Notes: generated by a model from the letters alone, not told the origin. Positions 35,490 through 43,126 are shown, counted from the stretch's first letter. The stretch: DNA of 60,551 nt from Acidobacteriota bacterium (GCA_016789605.1 JAEUQO010000433.1:1-60551); one strand, 5' to 3'. Translations and numbers: made by a program.

Positions 35490-35500
35490 TTTTATACCGA
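35480..35500. promoter_or_regulatory. 8-bp palindromic operator candidate
   Basis: TCGGTATA (35480-35487) and TATACCGA (35493-35500), perfect inverted halves with a 5-bp centre. Position between two divergent genes, one of them a MerR-like regulator, makes it a likely operator. Confidence 0.5.
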
Positions 35501-35679
35501 CCTAACAAAACACACGACAGTAACTAAAAATCAAAATAAACACGCTGGGTTGGATCATAAACACAGCCGATAGCTAGGCTGCGTTGCCTCTGGAATCGCC
35601 ATTGACACTGCGTAATCAGGCGAACGTCGTCAGACGGTTCGTTTCCGTGCGTACCAAGCTAAGTCGACAAGGAGGACTT

Positions 35680-35886
35680 ATGGCAGATCTGACTACCCTA
35701 ACAGTTTACTGCTCGCGCCTCGCCTGTGGAGACCCGGTGCCATTCACAAACATGTTGCGCAAACGGCGCATGAACTTTGTCGGCTCAACATTCTTTGGAG
35801 GAAAGGCGATTTACTTGTGCCCGGTTTGTGCCAGACGCCGCTTTTTCATCCAGACGCTGTTTGGCGGAATCAAAGAAACCAATTGA
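35680..35886 (+). CDS. small four-cysteine protein, unknown
   Basis: A 68-residue protein starting at the ATG at 35680, which has an excellent AAGGAGG seven bases upstream. It holds four cysteines: two at the start (VYCSRLACGDPV) and two near the end (LCPVCARRRF), enough for one zinc-ribbon-like site. The C-terminus is basic and hydrophobic (RRRFFIQTLFGG). I do not recognise the family. It is divergent from the MerR-like/PocR kinase/receiver operon and followed by a long perfect hairpin, so it may be the target or partner of that system. Confidence 0.7.
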   Translation: MADLTTLTVYCSRLACGDPVPFTNMLRKRRMNFVGSTFFGGKAIYLCPVCARRRFFIQTLFGGIKETN

Positions 35887-35913
35887 ATAGAAAGAAATGA
35901 TCTAGCGCGAGAA

Positions 35914-35967
35914 GCAAAGAGCAACTTACGAGTACTTGCTGTCACGCATACCAAAGTTGCTCTTTGC
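35914..35967 (+). terminator. 14-bp perfect inverted repeat after the 68-residue gene
   Basis: GCAAAGAGCAACTT (35914-35927) pairs with AAGTTGCTCTTTGC (35954-35967) around a 26-base loop, 27 bp after the stop. No T-tract follows, so it is either a factor-assisted terminator or a structured regulatory element. Confidence 0.5.
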
Positions 35968-36171
35968 GAATAGCGCTGTAGCGCGCGGCAGATGCGTGCG
36001 AAAAAAGCGCGCACGCCGCCGCCCAAAGGAATGCGTCCGATCAGCCAAACTTTCCGTTATCACTGCTAATGAAATGAGATTGGCTCCCTCAGATGTTACG
36101 ACCGATCTCAAACACAAATTGTGATCATTCCCATTTTTAGCAACAGCGTCCTCACCCACCGATTGAGCTGC

Positions 36172-36202
36172 GATACCGCCAAGATCAGCCCTTGGCGGTA
36201 TC
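36172..36202. repeat. 12-bp perfect hairpin upstream of the DUF1015 gene
   Basis: GATACCGCCAAG (36172-36183) pairs with CTTGGCGGTATC (36191-36202) with a 7-base loop. It is 155 bp before the DUF1015 start. The tail TTCCCTCC is weakly pyrimidine-rich, so it could be a terminator or an RNA element. Confidence 0.55.
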
Positions 36203-36357
36203 TTCCCTCCGCTAGTCTGACAAACATCGTTTTCTGGTCCAGAAACAGATTCTCCGCCTTGAGAAGCCGATCAAGTTGGGCAAGTTTTGCCGCTTGATGT
36301 AGAATCGGCCTTCTTTCAAACATCAGTCATCTTTTCCATTCACGAAGGAGAAATTTC

Positions 36358-37590
36358 GTGGCCATTGTTAAGCCTTTTCGCGCATTGCGTCCGTTGCCAG
36401 AACAAGCCGCCGCTGTATCTGCGGTTCCGTACGATGTCGTCAATACCGAAGAAGCCCGTGCGCTGGCGGGTGACAATCCGCTCAGTTTTTTGCGCGTGTC
36501 GCGCCCCGAAATCGAAATGCCCGACGGCACGGATACGTACGCGCCCGAAGTCTATGCCCGCGCGGCAGCTAATTTTGACCGACTGATGGCCGCTGCGCCA
36601 CTCATTCTCGAAGACGAACCCAGTTTCTATTTGTACCGGTTACAAATGGGCAATCGCGCGCAAATCGGTTTGGTCGCCTGCTGCTCCGTGGATGAATACG
36701 ACAACGACATCGTCCGCAAACACGAGCGCACGCGCAAAGACAAAGAAGACGACCGTACGCGCCATATCGTCACCTTGCGCGCCCAAACCGGTCCGGTGTT
36801 TGTCACGTATCGGCCCAATGTCACCATCAATGAATTGGTCAAAGCGCTGACGCCTGCCGCGCCGCTGTTTGACTTTACGGCGACAGACGGCGTATCGCAT
36901 ACGATCTGGCAAGTCCCCACGCAGATGAATCAGGCCTTCATCACAGCTTTTGAAGAAGTGCCGTTACTGTATATTGCCGACGGACATCACCGCGCCAAAA
37001 GCGCCAGCCGCGCTCGCGAAGAATTGCGCGCGCAAAACGAGCAGCACTCCGGCACGGAAGAATACAACTTTTTCCAATGCGTCTTGTTCCCGGCGGATCA
37101 GCTACAGATTCTGGCCTACAACCGCGCGGTGAAAGATTTGAACGGCTATTCCGAGGCAGAATTCCTAAAAGAAGTCAGCCAGGAATTTGATGTGACGCCC
37201 GATGCAGACCCGCGCCCCGACAAACAAGGCCATTTTTCCATGTACCTGGCCGGGCGCTGGTATGGATTGCGCTTGAAGCAAGAATCCACACGTCCGCTGG
37301 AAGTGATTGATCAACTTGACGTCAGCATTTTGCAAAACGAATTGCTGGCGCCGATCCTGGCCATCCAAGACCCGCGCACCGACAAACGCATTGATTTCAT
37401 CGGCGGCATTCGCGGCACACAAGAGCTGGAGCGTCTGGTCAACGAGGGCAAAGCAACAGTCGCGTTCTCGTTGCATCCCACCACCTTGGCGGAATTGATG
37501 GCAGTTTCGGACGAAAACGAAATCATGCCGCCCAAATCCACCTGGTTCGAACCCAAGTTGCGCGACGGTTTGTTAAGCCATTTGATTTGA
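36358..37590 (+). CDS. DUF1015 family protein
   Basis: A 410-residue protein of DUF1015, an uncharacterised family that often lies next to serA and serC in bacteria and archaea, as here. It begins IVKPFRALRPLPEQ and includes VPYDVVNTEEARAL, the LYIADGHHRAKSA block with conserved Asp and His residues, and RIDFIGGIRG near the end. The family has been suggested to be an enzyme acting on serine-related compounds, but this is not proven. The start is GTG at 36358 with GAAGGAG upstream. DUF3291 follows after 3 bp and serA overlaps that, so the three are one operon. Confidence 0.92.
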   Translation: MAIVKPFRALRPLPEQAAAVSAVPYDVVNTEEARALAGDNPLSFLRVSRPEIEMPDGTDTYAPEVYARAAANFDRLMAAAPLILEDEPSFYLYRLQMGNRAQIGLVACCSVDEYDNDIVRKHERTRKDKEDDRTRHIVTLRAQTGPVFVTYRPNVTINELVKALTPAAPLFDFTATDGVSHTIWQVPTQMNQAFITAFEEVPLLYIADGHHRAKSASRAREELRAQNEQHSGTEEYNFFQCVLFPADQLQILAYNRAVKDLNGYSEAEFLKEVSQEFDVTPDADPRPDKQGHFSMYLAGRWYGLRLKQESTRPLEVIDQLDVSILQNELLAPILAIQDPRTDKRIDFIGGIRGTQELERLVNEGKATVAFSLHPTTLAELMAVSDENEIMPPKSTWFEPKLRDGLLSHLI

Positions 37591-37593
37591 ACT

Positions 37594-38046
37594 ATGTCGA
37601 AATTCCAGCTCGCCCAAATCAACATTGGCCGTTTAATCGCGCCGCTGGACGATCCGCTGATCGCCGATTTCGTCGCCCAGATAGACGAAATCAACGCGCT
37701 GGCTGAACGCAGTCCTGGTTTCGTTTGGCGTTTGCAAACCGACGAAGGCAACGCCACTGACTTGCGGCCTTTTGACGATGACCGAATCATCGTCAACATG
37801 TCGGTTTGGGAATCCATTGAACACTTGAAAGAGTACGCTTATCACAGCGCCCACACCGAAGTGCTGAAGCGCCGCCGTGAGTGGTTTGAAAAATTCGCGG
37901 GCGCGTTTTTGGCGCTCTGGTGGGTGGAAGCCGGTCACCTTCCCACCATCGAAGAAGCCAGGCAGCGGCTCGACCATTTGCACAAACACGGTGAGAGCGA
38001 ATTTGCGTTTTCCTTCAAAAATCCTTTTCCACCACCGACATTATGA
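37594..38046 (+). CDS. DUF3291 family protein
   Basis: A 150-residue protein of DUF3291, a ferredoxin-like fold related to antibiotic-biosynthesis monooxygenase (ABM) proteins. Typical stretches are FQLAQINIGRLIAPLDDP, FVWRLQTDEG, NMSVWESIEHLKEYAY and WWVEAGHLPTIEEA. No activity is established. It begins 3 bp after DUF1015 and its TGA overlaps the ATG of serA (ATGA), so it is translated together with them. Confidence 0.9.
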   Translation: MSKFQLAQINIGRLIAPLDDPLIADFVAQIDEINALAERSPGFVWRLQTDEGNATDLRPFDDDRIIVNMSVWESIEHLKEYAYHSAHTEVLKRRREWFEKFAGAFLALWWVEAGHLPTIEEARQRLDHLHKHGESEFAFSFKNPFPPPTL

Positions 38047-39248
38047 AAGTTCTGATCGCTGACAAATTCGAAGAAAGCGGCTTGCAAGGCTTACAAGCCA
38101 TCGGCTGCGCGGTCGTTTACAACCCCGGTCTGAAAGATGACGCGCTGGCCGAAGCCATTCGTGATTCAGGGGCTGACGTGCTCGTCGTGCGCTCGACCAA
38201 AGTCACCGGGCCAATGCTGCAAAACGGACGGCTCAGTTTGATCGTGCGCGCCGGTGCCGGTTACAACACCATTGATGTCAAAGCGGCGTCAGCGCGTGGC
38301 ATTTATGTCTCGAATTGCCCGGGCAAGAATTCGATTGCCGTGGCCGAACTCGCTTTTGGCCTGATTCTGTCGCTTGATCGCCGCATTCCCGACAACGTCG
38401 CGGAATTGCGCGCAGGCAAATGGAATAAAAAAGAATTCGGCCAGGCGCGCGGTTTGTATGGCAAAACGCTGGGCTTGATCGGGTTGGGTCAGATCGGGCG
38501 CGAGATGATCAAACGCGCCCACGCGTTCGGATTGAATGTCATTGGCTGGAGCCGCAGTCTGACGCCTGAAACCGCTGAAGAACTGGGCATCGCCTTTCGC
38601 CAAACAATTCTGGAAGTCGCGCACGAAAGCGACATTCTCAGCTTGCACGTGGCGTTGACCCCCGAAACGCGCGGCATGATCAACGCGGATGTTTTTGAAG
38701 TAATGCGCCCCGGCGCGTCTTTCATCAACACCTCACGCGCCGAAATCGTGGATCAGACTGCGCTGGCGCAAGCCGTCAAAACCAAGGATATTCGTGCGGG
38801 GCTCGACGTGTTCGCGAGCGAACCGGCAACGGCAACCGGCGATTTCGGCGACGACATCGTCAGTTTGCCGCACGTGTATGGCACGCATCACATCGGCGCT
38901 TCGACCGATCAGGCGCAAGAAGCCATCGCCGCAGAAACCGTGCGCATCGTTCGCGAGTTCAAGGAAACCGGCGAAGTTCCCAATGTTGTCAATCTGGCGG
39001 ACAACACGCCCGCGACGCATTTGCTGGTGGTGCGCCACCTGGATCGCCCTGGCGTGTTGGCGCACGTGCTGAACGAAATCAAACGCGCACAACTCAACGT
39101 GCAGCGGATGGAAAACATTGTCTTTGCCGGCGCCGAAGCCGCCATCGCGCGCATCGAACTGGATGGCACGCTCGAACCGGAAGCCGTGGACGCCATTCGC
39201 AACGGAAATCAGGACGTGCTCGAAGTCACGTTACTCACACTCAAATAA
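38043..39248 (+). CDS. serA: D-3-phosphoglycerate dehydrogenase
   Basis: A 401-residue NAD-dependent dehydrogenase that oxidises 3-phosphoglycerate, the first step of serine synthesis. NAD-binding GLIGLGQIGREM, catalytic Arg in NTSRAEIVD, Glu in DVFASEP and His in YGTHHIGAST are all seen. The C-terminal 85 residues are an ACT domain (LLVVRHLDRPGVLAHVLNEI), the usual serine-sensing part. The ATG overlaps the DUF3291 stop. serC, for the next pathway step, is about 1 kb downstream with a TIR-domain gene between them. Confidence 0.93.
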   Translation: MKVLIADKFEESGLQGLQAIGCAVVYNPGLKDDALAEAIRDSGADVLVVRSTKVTGPMLQNGRLSLIVRAGAGYNTIDVKAASARGIYVSNCPGKNSIAVAELAFGLILSLDRRIPDNVAELRAGKWNKKEFGQARGLYGKTLGLIGLGQIGREMIKRAHAFGLNVIGWSRSLTPETAEELGIAFRQTILEVAHESDILSLHVALTPETRGMINADVFEVMRPGASFINTSRAEIVDQTALAQAVKTKDIRAGLDVFASEPATATGDFGDDIVSLPHVYGTHHIGASTDQAQEAIAAETVRIVREFKETGEVPNVVNLADNTPATHLLVVRHLDRPGVLAHVLNEIKRAQLNVQRMENIVFAGAEAAIARIELDGTLEPEAVDAIRNGNQDVLEVTLLTLK

Positions 39249-39288
39249 GCACCGCTTTCACACTGCCCCTGGTTGGGAAACACAGGTG

Positions 39289-40152
39289 ATGTTGCCAGTC
39301 GCACCCATTTTCACGCTCTTACTGCAAACAGACTCCTACGTCAGTTGGTTTCTTGACTGGCTGTGGAAACATCCTGTGTATATCGTCCCGTTCATTGCCA
39401 TACTCTCGGCGATTGGGAGCTGGCTGAATTCACTCTACGAGAAGTACAAAGAGCGCTCTCGTTGGTCCCCCATACAAACGACACTGCCGCCGCCCCAACC
39501 GGCGCAAGAGAAGCCCAAAAAGACGACGCCTCCCGCGAACAAAGACGCAAAAGACATAAAAGAGTCTAAAGAAACCAAACCGACCGATGGCATACTTGAT
39601 CCGAAGCCCGCGCAGAAACCATCCGCTTCATCTGACGTCACGCCGCCACCAGTGAAATCAAAACCTGCGGCGAAACAGAAGGCGACCAAATCCATCTTCA
39701 TCTCTTACCGGCGACAAGACAGCAACGACGTGACCGGCCGCATTTATGACCGGCTGATAGCCAAGTTTGGCAAACAGGCAGTGTTTAAGGATGTAGATTC
39801 GATTCCGCTCGGTGTGGATTTTCGCGAAGTCTTGAGCCAGTCCGTGGGGCAGTGCGCCGTTCTGTTGGCGGTGATTGGCAAACAATGGCTGACCGTGGAA
39901 GCGGACGGCGGGCAACGTCGCCTGGAAGATTCCGCTGATTTCGTACGCATCGAAATCGAAGCCGCGTTACAACGCAACATTCCGGTGATTCCGCTGCTCG
40001 TGCAACAAGCCGCGATGCCCAGAGAAGACCTGTTGCCCGAAAGCCTGAAAAAACTGGCGTATCGCAACGCCATACATATTCGCCCTGATCCTGATTTTCA
40101 TCCGGATATGGACCGATTGATCAAAGGCATCGAATTGCATTTGAATTCCTAA
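39289..40152 (+). CDS. membrane-anchored TIR-domain protein
   Basis: A 287-residue protein. One membrane helix (about 28-46, HPVYIVPFIAILSAIGSWL) is followed by an 85-residue Pro/Lys-rich linker and a C-terminal TIR domain (about 134-287) of the TIR_2 type. Seen are KSIFISYRRQDS, FKDVDSIPLGVDF and DFVRIEIEAAL, whose first Glu (about 222) is at the place of the NAD-cleaving glutamate. Such proteins cleave NAD or form signalling scaffolds in defence systems. The ATG at 39289 lies after a weak AGGTG. It sits 40 bp after serA and 68 bp before serC, in the same direction, an odd place for a defence gene; no second defence component is adjacent. Confidence 0.88.
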   Translation: MLPVAPIFTLLLQTDSYVSWFLDWLWKHPVYIVPFIAILSAIGSWLNSLYEKYKERSRWSPIQTTLPPPQPAQEKPKKTTPPANKDAKDIKESKETKPTDGILDPKPAQKPSASSDVTPPPVKSKPAAKQKATKSIFISYRRQDSNDVTGRIYDRLIAKFGKQAVFKDVDSIPLGVDFREVLSQSVGQCAVLLAVIGKQWLTVEADGGQRRLEDSADFVRIEIEAALQRNIPVIPLLVQQAAMPREDLLPESLKKLAYRNAIHIRPDPDFHPDMDRLIKGIELHLNS

Positions 40153-40153
40153 C

Positions 40154-40177
40154 CGCAAGCGCCGGTGTGCGCTTGCG
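40154..40177 (+). terminator. hairpin between the TIR gene and serC
   Basis: CGCAAGCGC (40154-40162) pairs perfectly with GCGCTTGCG (40169-40177) over a 6-base loop, directly after the TIR stop. Without a T-run it may weaken rather than end read-through into serC. Confidence 0.5.
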
Positions 40178-40220
40178 CTTCTGACGATCATTTCACTTTT
40201 GACCCAAGGAGTATTTTTCC

Positions 40221-41309
40221 ATGACTGAACGCATTTTTAACTTCAGCGCTGGCCCGGCCGTTCTGCCAGAGCCTGTTTTGAAAAAGGCCCAGGCCGATCT
40301 GTTCGCCTTGCCCGGCGTAGGCATGTCCGTGCTGGAAATCAGCCACCGTTCGGCAGCCTTTGAACAAATCATCAAGGAAGCCGAAGAAGACCTGCGCAAA
40401 TTGATCGGCATTCCCGACAATTACAAAGTGCTGTTTTTGCAAGGCGGCGCCAGTTTGCAATTCACGATGGTGCCCATGAATTTGCTGCCCAAAGGCGCGA
40501 GCGCCGATTACATTCTGACCGGCAGTTGGGGCCAGGGCGCGATCAAAGAAGCCAAAAAACTTGGCACCGTGCGCGAAGCCGCCACAACCGCTGACACCAA
40601 CTTCAACCGGTTGCCACAGGCTGCCGACATCAAACTCGACCCGCAAGCGGCGTATGTGCACTTCACGTCGAACGAAACAATCTTCGGCGTTGAGTTTCAG
40701 GAAGAACCTGTGAGCAGCGACATACCGCTGGTTTGCGACATGTCGTCGAATTTCATCAGCCGTCCGATTGACGTGGCAAAATACGGATTGATTTATGCTG
40801 GCGCACAGAAAAATGCCGGACCGGCAGGCGCAACCATCGTCATCGTGCGCGACGATTTGCTCGAACGGTCGCCCGAAGGCATTCCCGCGATGCTGGATTA
40901 CGAGAACCTGGCCAAGAATGGTTCGATGTATAACACGCCGCCCTGTTTTGCGATTTACATCTGCGGTTTGGTTTTCAAGTGGGCGCTGAACGACCTGGGC
41001 GGGCTGGAAAAAATCGCCGCCGCCAATCAGGAAAAAGCCTCGCTGCTGTATAAAGCTATTGACGCGTCGGATGGTTACTATCGCGGTCACGCCGAAAGCA
41101 ATTGCCGCAGCCTGATGAATGTGACCTTCCGTTTGCCAAGCGAAGAGCTGGAAAAGAAATTCATCAAAGAAGCCACCGCCGCAGGCTTGGACGGTCTGAA
41201 AGGCCACCGCTCGGTTGGCGGCCTGCGCGCTTCCATCTACAACGCCTTCCCCAAAGCTGGCGTCGAAAAACTGGTCGAATTCATGGCCGATTTCCAAAAG
41301 CAAAACTAG
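40221..41309 (+). CDS. serC: phosphoserine aminotransferase
   Basis: A 362-residue class V PLP aminotransferase that converts 3-phosphohydroxypyruvate and glutamate to phosphoserine, the step after SerA. The start FNFSAGPAVLPEPVL, the phosphate-binding HRSAAFEQI, GGASLQFTMVPMNL and the PLP lysine Lys197 (IYAGAQKNAGPAG) are standard. Length is normal. AAGGAG precedes the ATG by about ten bases. It is followed by a strong terminator. Confidence 0.96.
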   Translation: MTERIFNFSAGPAVLPEPVLKKAQADLFALPGVGMSVLEISHRSAAFEQIIKEAEEDLRKLIGIPDNYKVLFLQGGASLQFTMVPMNLLPKGASADYILTGSWGQGAIKEAKKLGTVREAATTADTNFNRLPQAADIKLDPQAAYVHFTSNETIFGVEFQEEPVSSDIPLVCDMSSNFISRPIDVAKYGLIYAGAQKNAGPAGATIVIVRDDLLERSPEGIPAMLDYENLAKNGSMYNTPPCFAIYICGLVFKWALNDLGGLEKIAAANQEKASLLYKAIDASDGYYRGHAESNCRSLMNVTFRLPSEELEKKFIKEATAAGLDGLKGHRSVGGLRASIYNAFPKAGVEKLVEFMADFQKQN

Positions 41310-41335
41310 TGCGGCTTTCCCATAGCCGCCACTAG
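41306..41335 (+). terminator. hairpin overlapping the serC stop
   Basis: CTAGTGCGGCT (41306-41316) pairs with AGCCG-C-CACTAG (41324-41335) with one bulged C; the stem begins within the serC stop codon and its far end reaches the 127-bp repeat. Confidence 0.45.
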
Positions 41336-41459
41336 ATCAGATTTCATTTTGGCGTACGGGTTTTGCCACAGAGGCACAGAGCCGCAGAGGTTTCCAAGCC
41401 TTTCTCTGAGACTCTGTGACTCCGTGGCCAATCCGTAAAGCGAATTGAAAAACGATCTA
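41333..41459. repeat. 127-bp palindromic repeat, copy 1
   Basis: Starts TAGATCAG and ends CGATCTA. The two halves are imperfect inverted repeats of each other along most of the length, including GCCACAGAGGCACAGAG on the left against GGCCACGGAGTCACAGAG on the complementary right, so the element can fold into one long hairpin. A second copy of equal length lies at 60413-60539 in the opposite orientation; by eye 119 of 127 positions agree. It has no coding capacity of its own and looks like a MITE- or REP-type element. It lies between serC and miaA, which are convergent. Confidence 0.8.
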
Positions 41460-41466
41460 ATTCTGC

Positions 41467-41510
41467 AAAGGTGGAGCGACTTTCAGGGTCACTCCACCTT
41501 TGTTTGTTTG
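41467..41510 (+). terminator. strong rho-independent terminator
   Basis: AAAGGTGGAG (41467-41476) pairs with CTCCACCTTT (41492-41501), with GAC/GTC pairing inside, followed by GTTTGTTTG. It ends plus-strand transcripts from serC after the 127-bp repeat. Confidence 0.8.
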
Positions 41511-41548
41511 TGCTCTCCGATAAAGTTACCCACAGTGATCCTGGCCAC

Positions 41549-42520
41549 CTATCCGCCCTGCGTCTGTGAAGCCCCAACTAACAATTGAACTGCTTGGCTG
41601 GCATCGGCGATGACGCGGTCTTCCCAGCCAAACCCTCGCAACCAGTGCGTGTTGGTTTGGGCGCGCCACCAGGTCCATTGGCGTTTGGCGTAATGGCGCG
41701 TGTCGAGCTTCATTTGTTCGATGGCGCTTTCCAACGAACGCTCGCCTCTCAGGTATTCGACAAAGCGTTTGTAACCGTGGGCGTTGAACGCTTTGGCGTC
41801 GAGCGGCACGCCTTCGGCGACAAGCTGTTCGATTTCTGCCAGCAAGCCATTGGCGACCATGATGTCTACACGGCGGTTGATGCGGTCATAGAGCTCTTCG
41901 CGCGGCGGCTCCAAAACGAAATAATGCAACCGCGCGGCAAATTCGGTTGGGACTTCTGGCGTGTCTGCCTGCCAGGCAGACAACGGTCGGCCTGAAGAAA
42001 AATACACTTCCAGTGCGCGTGACACGCGCGACCAATCTTTGGGCGCAAATTTTTCTGCCAGCGGCGCATCCACGCGCTGCAACATCCGATGCAAATGCTC
42101 CGGGCCGTGCCGTTGTAGAATTCGTTGCAAGCGCGGGCGAAGGCGTTCGTCAATTTCCGGCGCGGCAAAAAATTGTGTGGTCAGCGCACGCAAATAAAAG
42201 CCCGTGCCGCCGACCAAAAAGGCACGTTTGCCGCGCGCTTCGATGTCGGCAATGATTTCGCGCGCGCGTTCAGCCCAAGCCACTGCCGTGAAATTCTCTG
42301 TCGGGTCAACAATATCAATCAGGTGATGCGGAATGCCGCGTTGTTCTGCCAACGGGACTTTGGCGGTCGCCACATACAGCCGCCGGTAACATTGCACCGA
42401 ATCGCAATTGATCACTTCTCCGGCAAAGCGTTCGGCCAGGGCAATGCCCAAATCGCTTTTGCCCGAAGCAGTGGGCCCCACAATGGCAAGCAAGGGAACA
42501 GGTTCAACAGCAGCAGTCAT
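41549..42520 (-). CDS. miaA: tRNA dimethylallyltransferase
   Basis: A 323-residue enzyme that adds a dimethylallyl group to A37 of tRNAs reading U-starting codons. P-loop GPTASGKS (15-22), INCDSVQCYR, HHLIDIVDPTENFTA, LVGGTGFYLRAL and the C-terminal DTRHYAKRQWTWWR are characteristic. The family usually has DSxQxY; here it is DSVQCYR. The ATG at 42520 overlaps the stop of a 29-residue reading frame (ATGA), so it is translationally coupled to it and through it to def. There is no separate ribosome site. Confidence 0.95.
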   Translation of the reverse strand: MTAAVEPVPLLAIVGPTASGKSDLGIALAERFAGEVINCDSVQCYRRLYVATAKVPLAEQRGIPHHLIDIVDPTENFTAVAWAERAREIIADIEARGKRAFLVGGTGFYLRALTTQFFAAPEIDERLRPRLQRILQRHGPEHLHRMLQRVDAPLAEKFAPKDWSRVSRALEVYFSSGRPLSAWQADTPEVPTEFAARLHYFVLEPPREELYDRINRRVDIMVANGLLAEIEQLVAEGVPLDAKAFNAHGYKRFVEYLRGERSLESAIEQMKLDTRHYAKRQWTWWRAQTNTHWLRGFGWEDRVIADASQAVQLLVGASQTQGG

Positions 42521-42606
42521 GATGGCAGAACAATCCAACGATAGAGCACCAGTGCGAGCAAGATCGTAAGCAACAGCCAGGCACCGATTTGTTGTGCGCG
42601 AGTCAT
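42517..42606 (-). CDS. 29-residue single-span membrane peptide
   Basis: A small reading frame, MTRAQQIGAW then a hydrophobic LLLTILLALVLY segment and RWIVLPS. It has one membrane helix flanked by Arg residues. The ATG at 42606 is preceded by TAGGG at five bases. It begins 13 bp after the def stop, and its TGA overlaps the miaA ATG. The tight fit between two real genes on the same strand, and the clear helix, argue that it is expressed. I do not recognise a family; it may act mainly as a coupling frame for miaA translation, or as a true membrane peptide. Confidence 0.6.
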   Translation of the reverse strand: MTRAQQIGAWLLLTILLALVLYRWIVLPS

Positions 42607-42619
42607 AAAGCCCTATCGC

Positions 42620-43126
42620 TCAAGCCCTGACCACGCGCCGCAACGCCAGGCTGCGGTGATCAATGGCGCGATCCGTCGCCAGAATTCCGTCCAGATGATC
42701 TATCTCGTGTTGCAGGAGTTCGGACAAATCTCCCTGGGCGATCAAGGTTTGCGTTTGGTTGCGTTCATCCAGGTATTGCACGGTGACTTCGGCATGTCGG
42801 CGCACGCGCACCATCAATTCCGGGAAGGAAAAACAGTCATCCCACATTTCCATGGTTTCGCGGCTGGCGCGGATGATTTCGGGGTTGATCAGCGGCGCAG
42901 GACCAAAACTGCCGTCCTGCATGCGCACAAAGATGATGCGCCGATGTGCGCCGATCTGGGGCGCAGCGATCGCGCGGCCAAATCCGTGTTCGGCGCGAAA
43001 TGCGCCCAGCGTTTCGGCCAGATCGCGGATGATTTCTTGGGTTTCAGTGGCGCGCACATTCACCACTGCGGACGAAGGATGCCAAAGTTGTGGGTTTCCC
43101 AACAGCAGGATTTCGCGGGCAGGCAT
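42620..43126 (-). CDS. def: peptide deformylase family protein
   Basis: A 168-residue metalloenzyme that removes the formyl group from new proteins. The three deformylase motifs are present but two are altered: GFGRAIAAPQIG for GxGxAAxQ, DDCFSFPE around Cys98 in place of EGCLS, and HEIDHLDG (His140, Glu141, His144) intact. The metal ligands Cys98, His140 and His144 are kept, so it is probably active, perhaps with different specificity. GGAGG stands eight bases before the ATG at 43126. It leads an operon with the 29-residue peptide and miaA. No other deformylase is in the window to compare. Confidence 0.85.
   Translation of the reverse strand: MPAREILLLGNPQLWHPSSAVVNVRATETQEIIRDLAETLGAFRAEHGFGRAIAAPQIGAHRRIIFVRMQDGSFGPAPLINPEIIRASRETMEMWDDCFSFPELMVRVRRHAEVTVQYLDERNQTQTLIAQGDLSELLQHEIDHLDGILATDRAIDHRSLALRRVVRA

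Larger units (their letters stand above)
35341..35679. other. 339-bp divergent control region
   Basis: No gene. A/T-richer than its surroundings. It contains the palindrome at 35480-35500, a candidate plus-strand promoter at 35462-35489 and, further right, the ribosome site of the 68-residue gene. On the minus strand, TATAAAAT overlaps the palindrome and could be the -10 for the regulator operon. Confidence 0.5.
35887..36357. other. 471-bp gap with two long perfect hairpins
   Basis: No convincing gene: short frames on both strands lack ribosome sites and domains. The gap carries two perfect inverted repeats, at 35914-35967 and 36172-36202, and ends with the GAAGGAG site of the DUF1015 gene. 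It could hold a small RNA between the hairpins, but that is only a suggestion. Confidence 0.5.

Noticed and set aside
35926..36159. Overlapping short frames on both strands between the 68-residue gene and DUF1015
   Set aside because: They overlap each other and run through a perfect hairpin; none has a ribosome site.
41344..41577. Frame on the minus strand whose end matches the end of a frame at 60232-60528
   Set aside because: The similarity comes from the 127-bp repeat being read in the same frame, not from a protein family.
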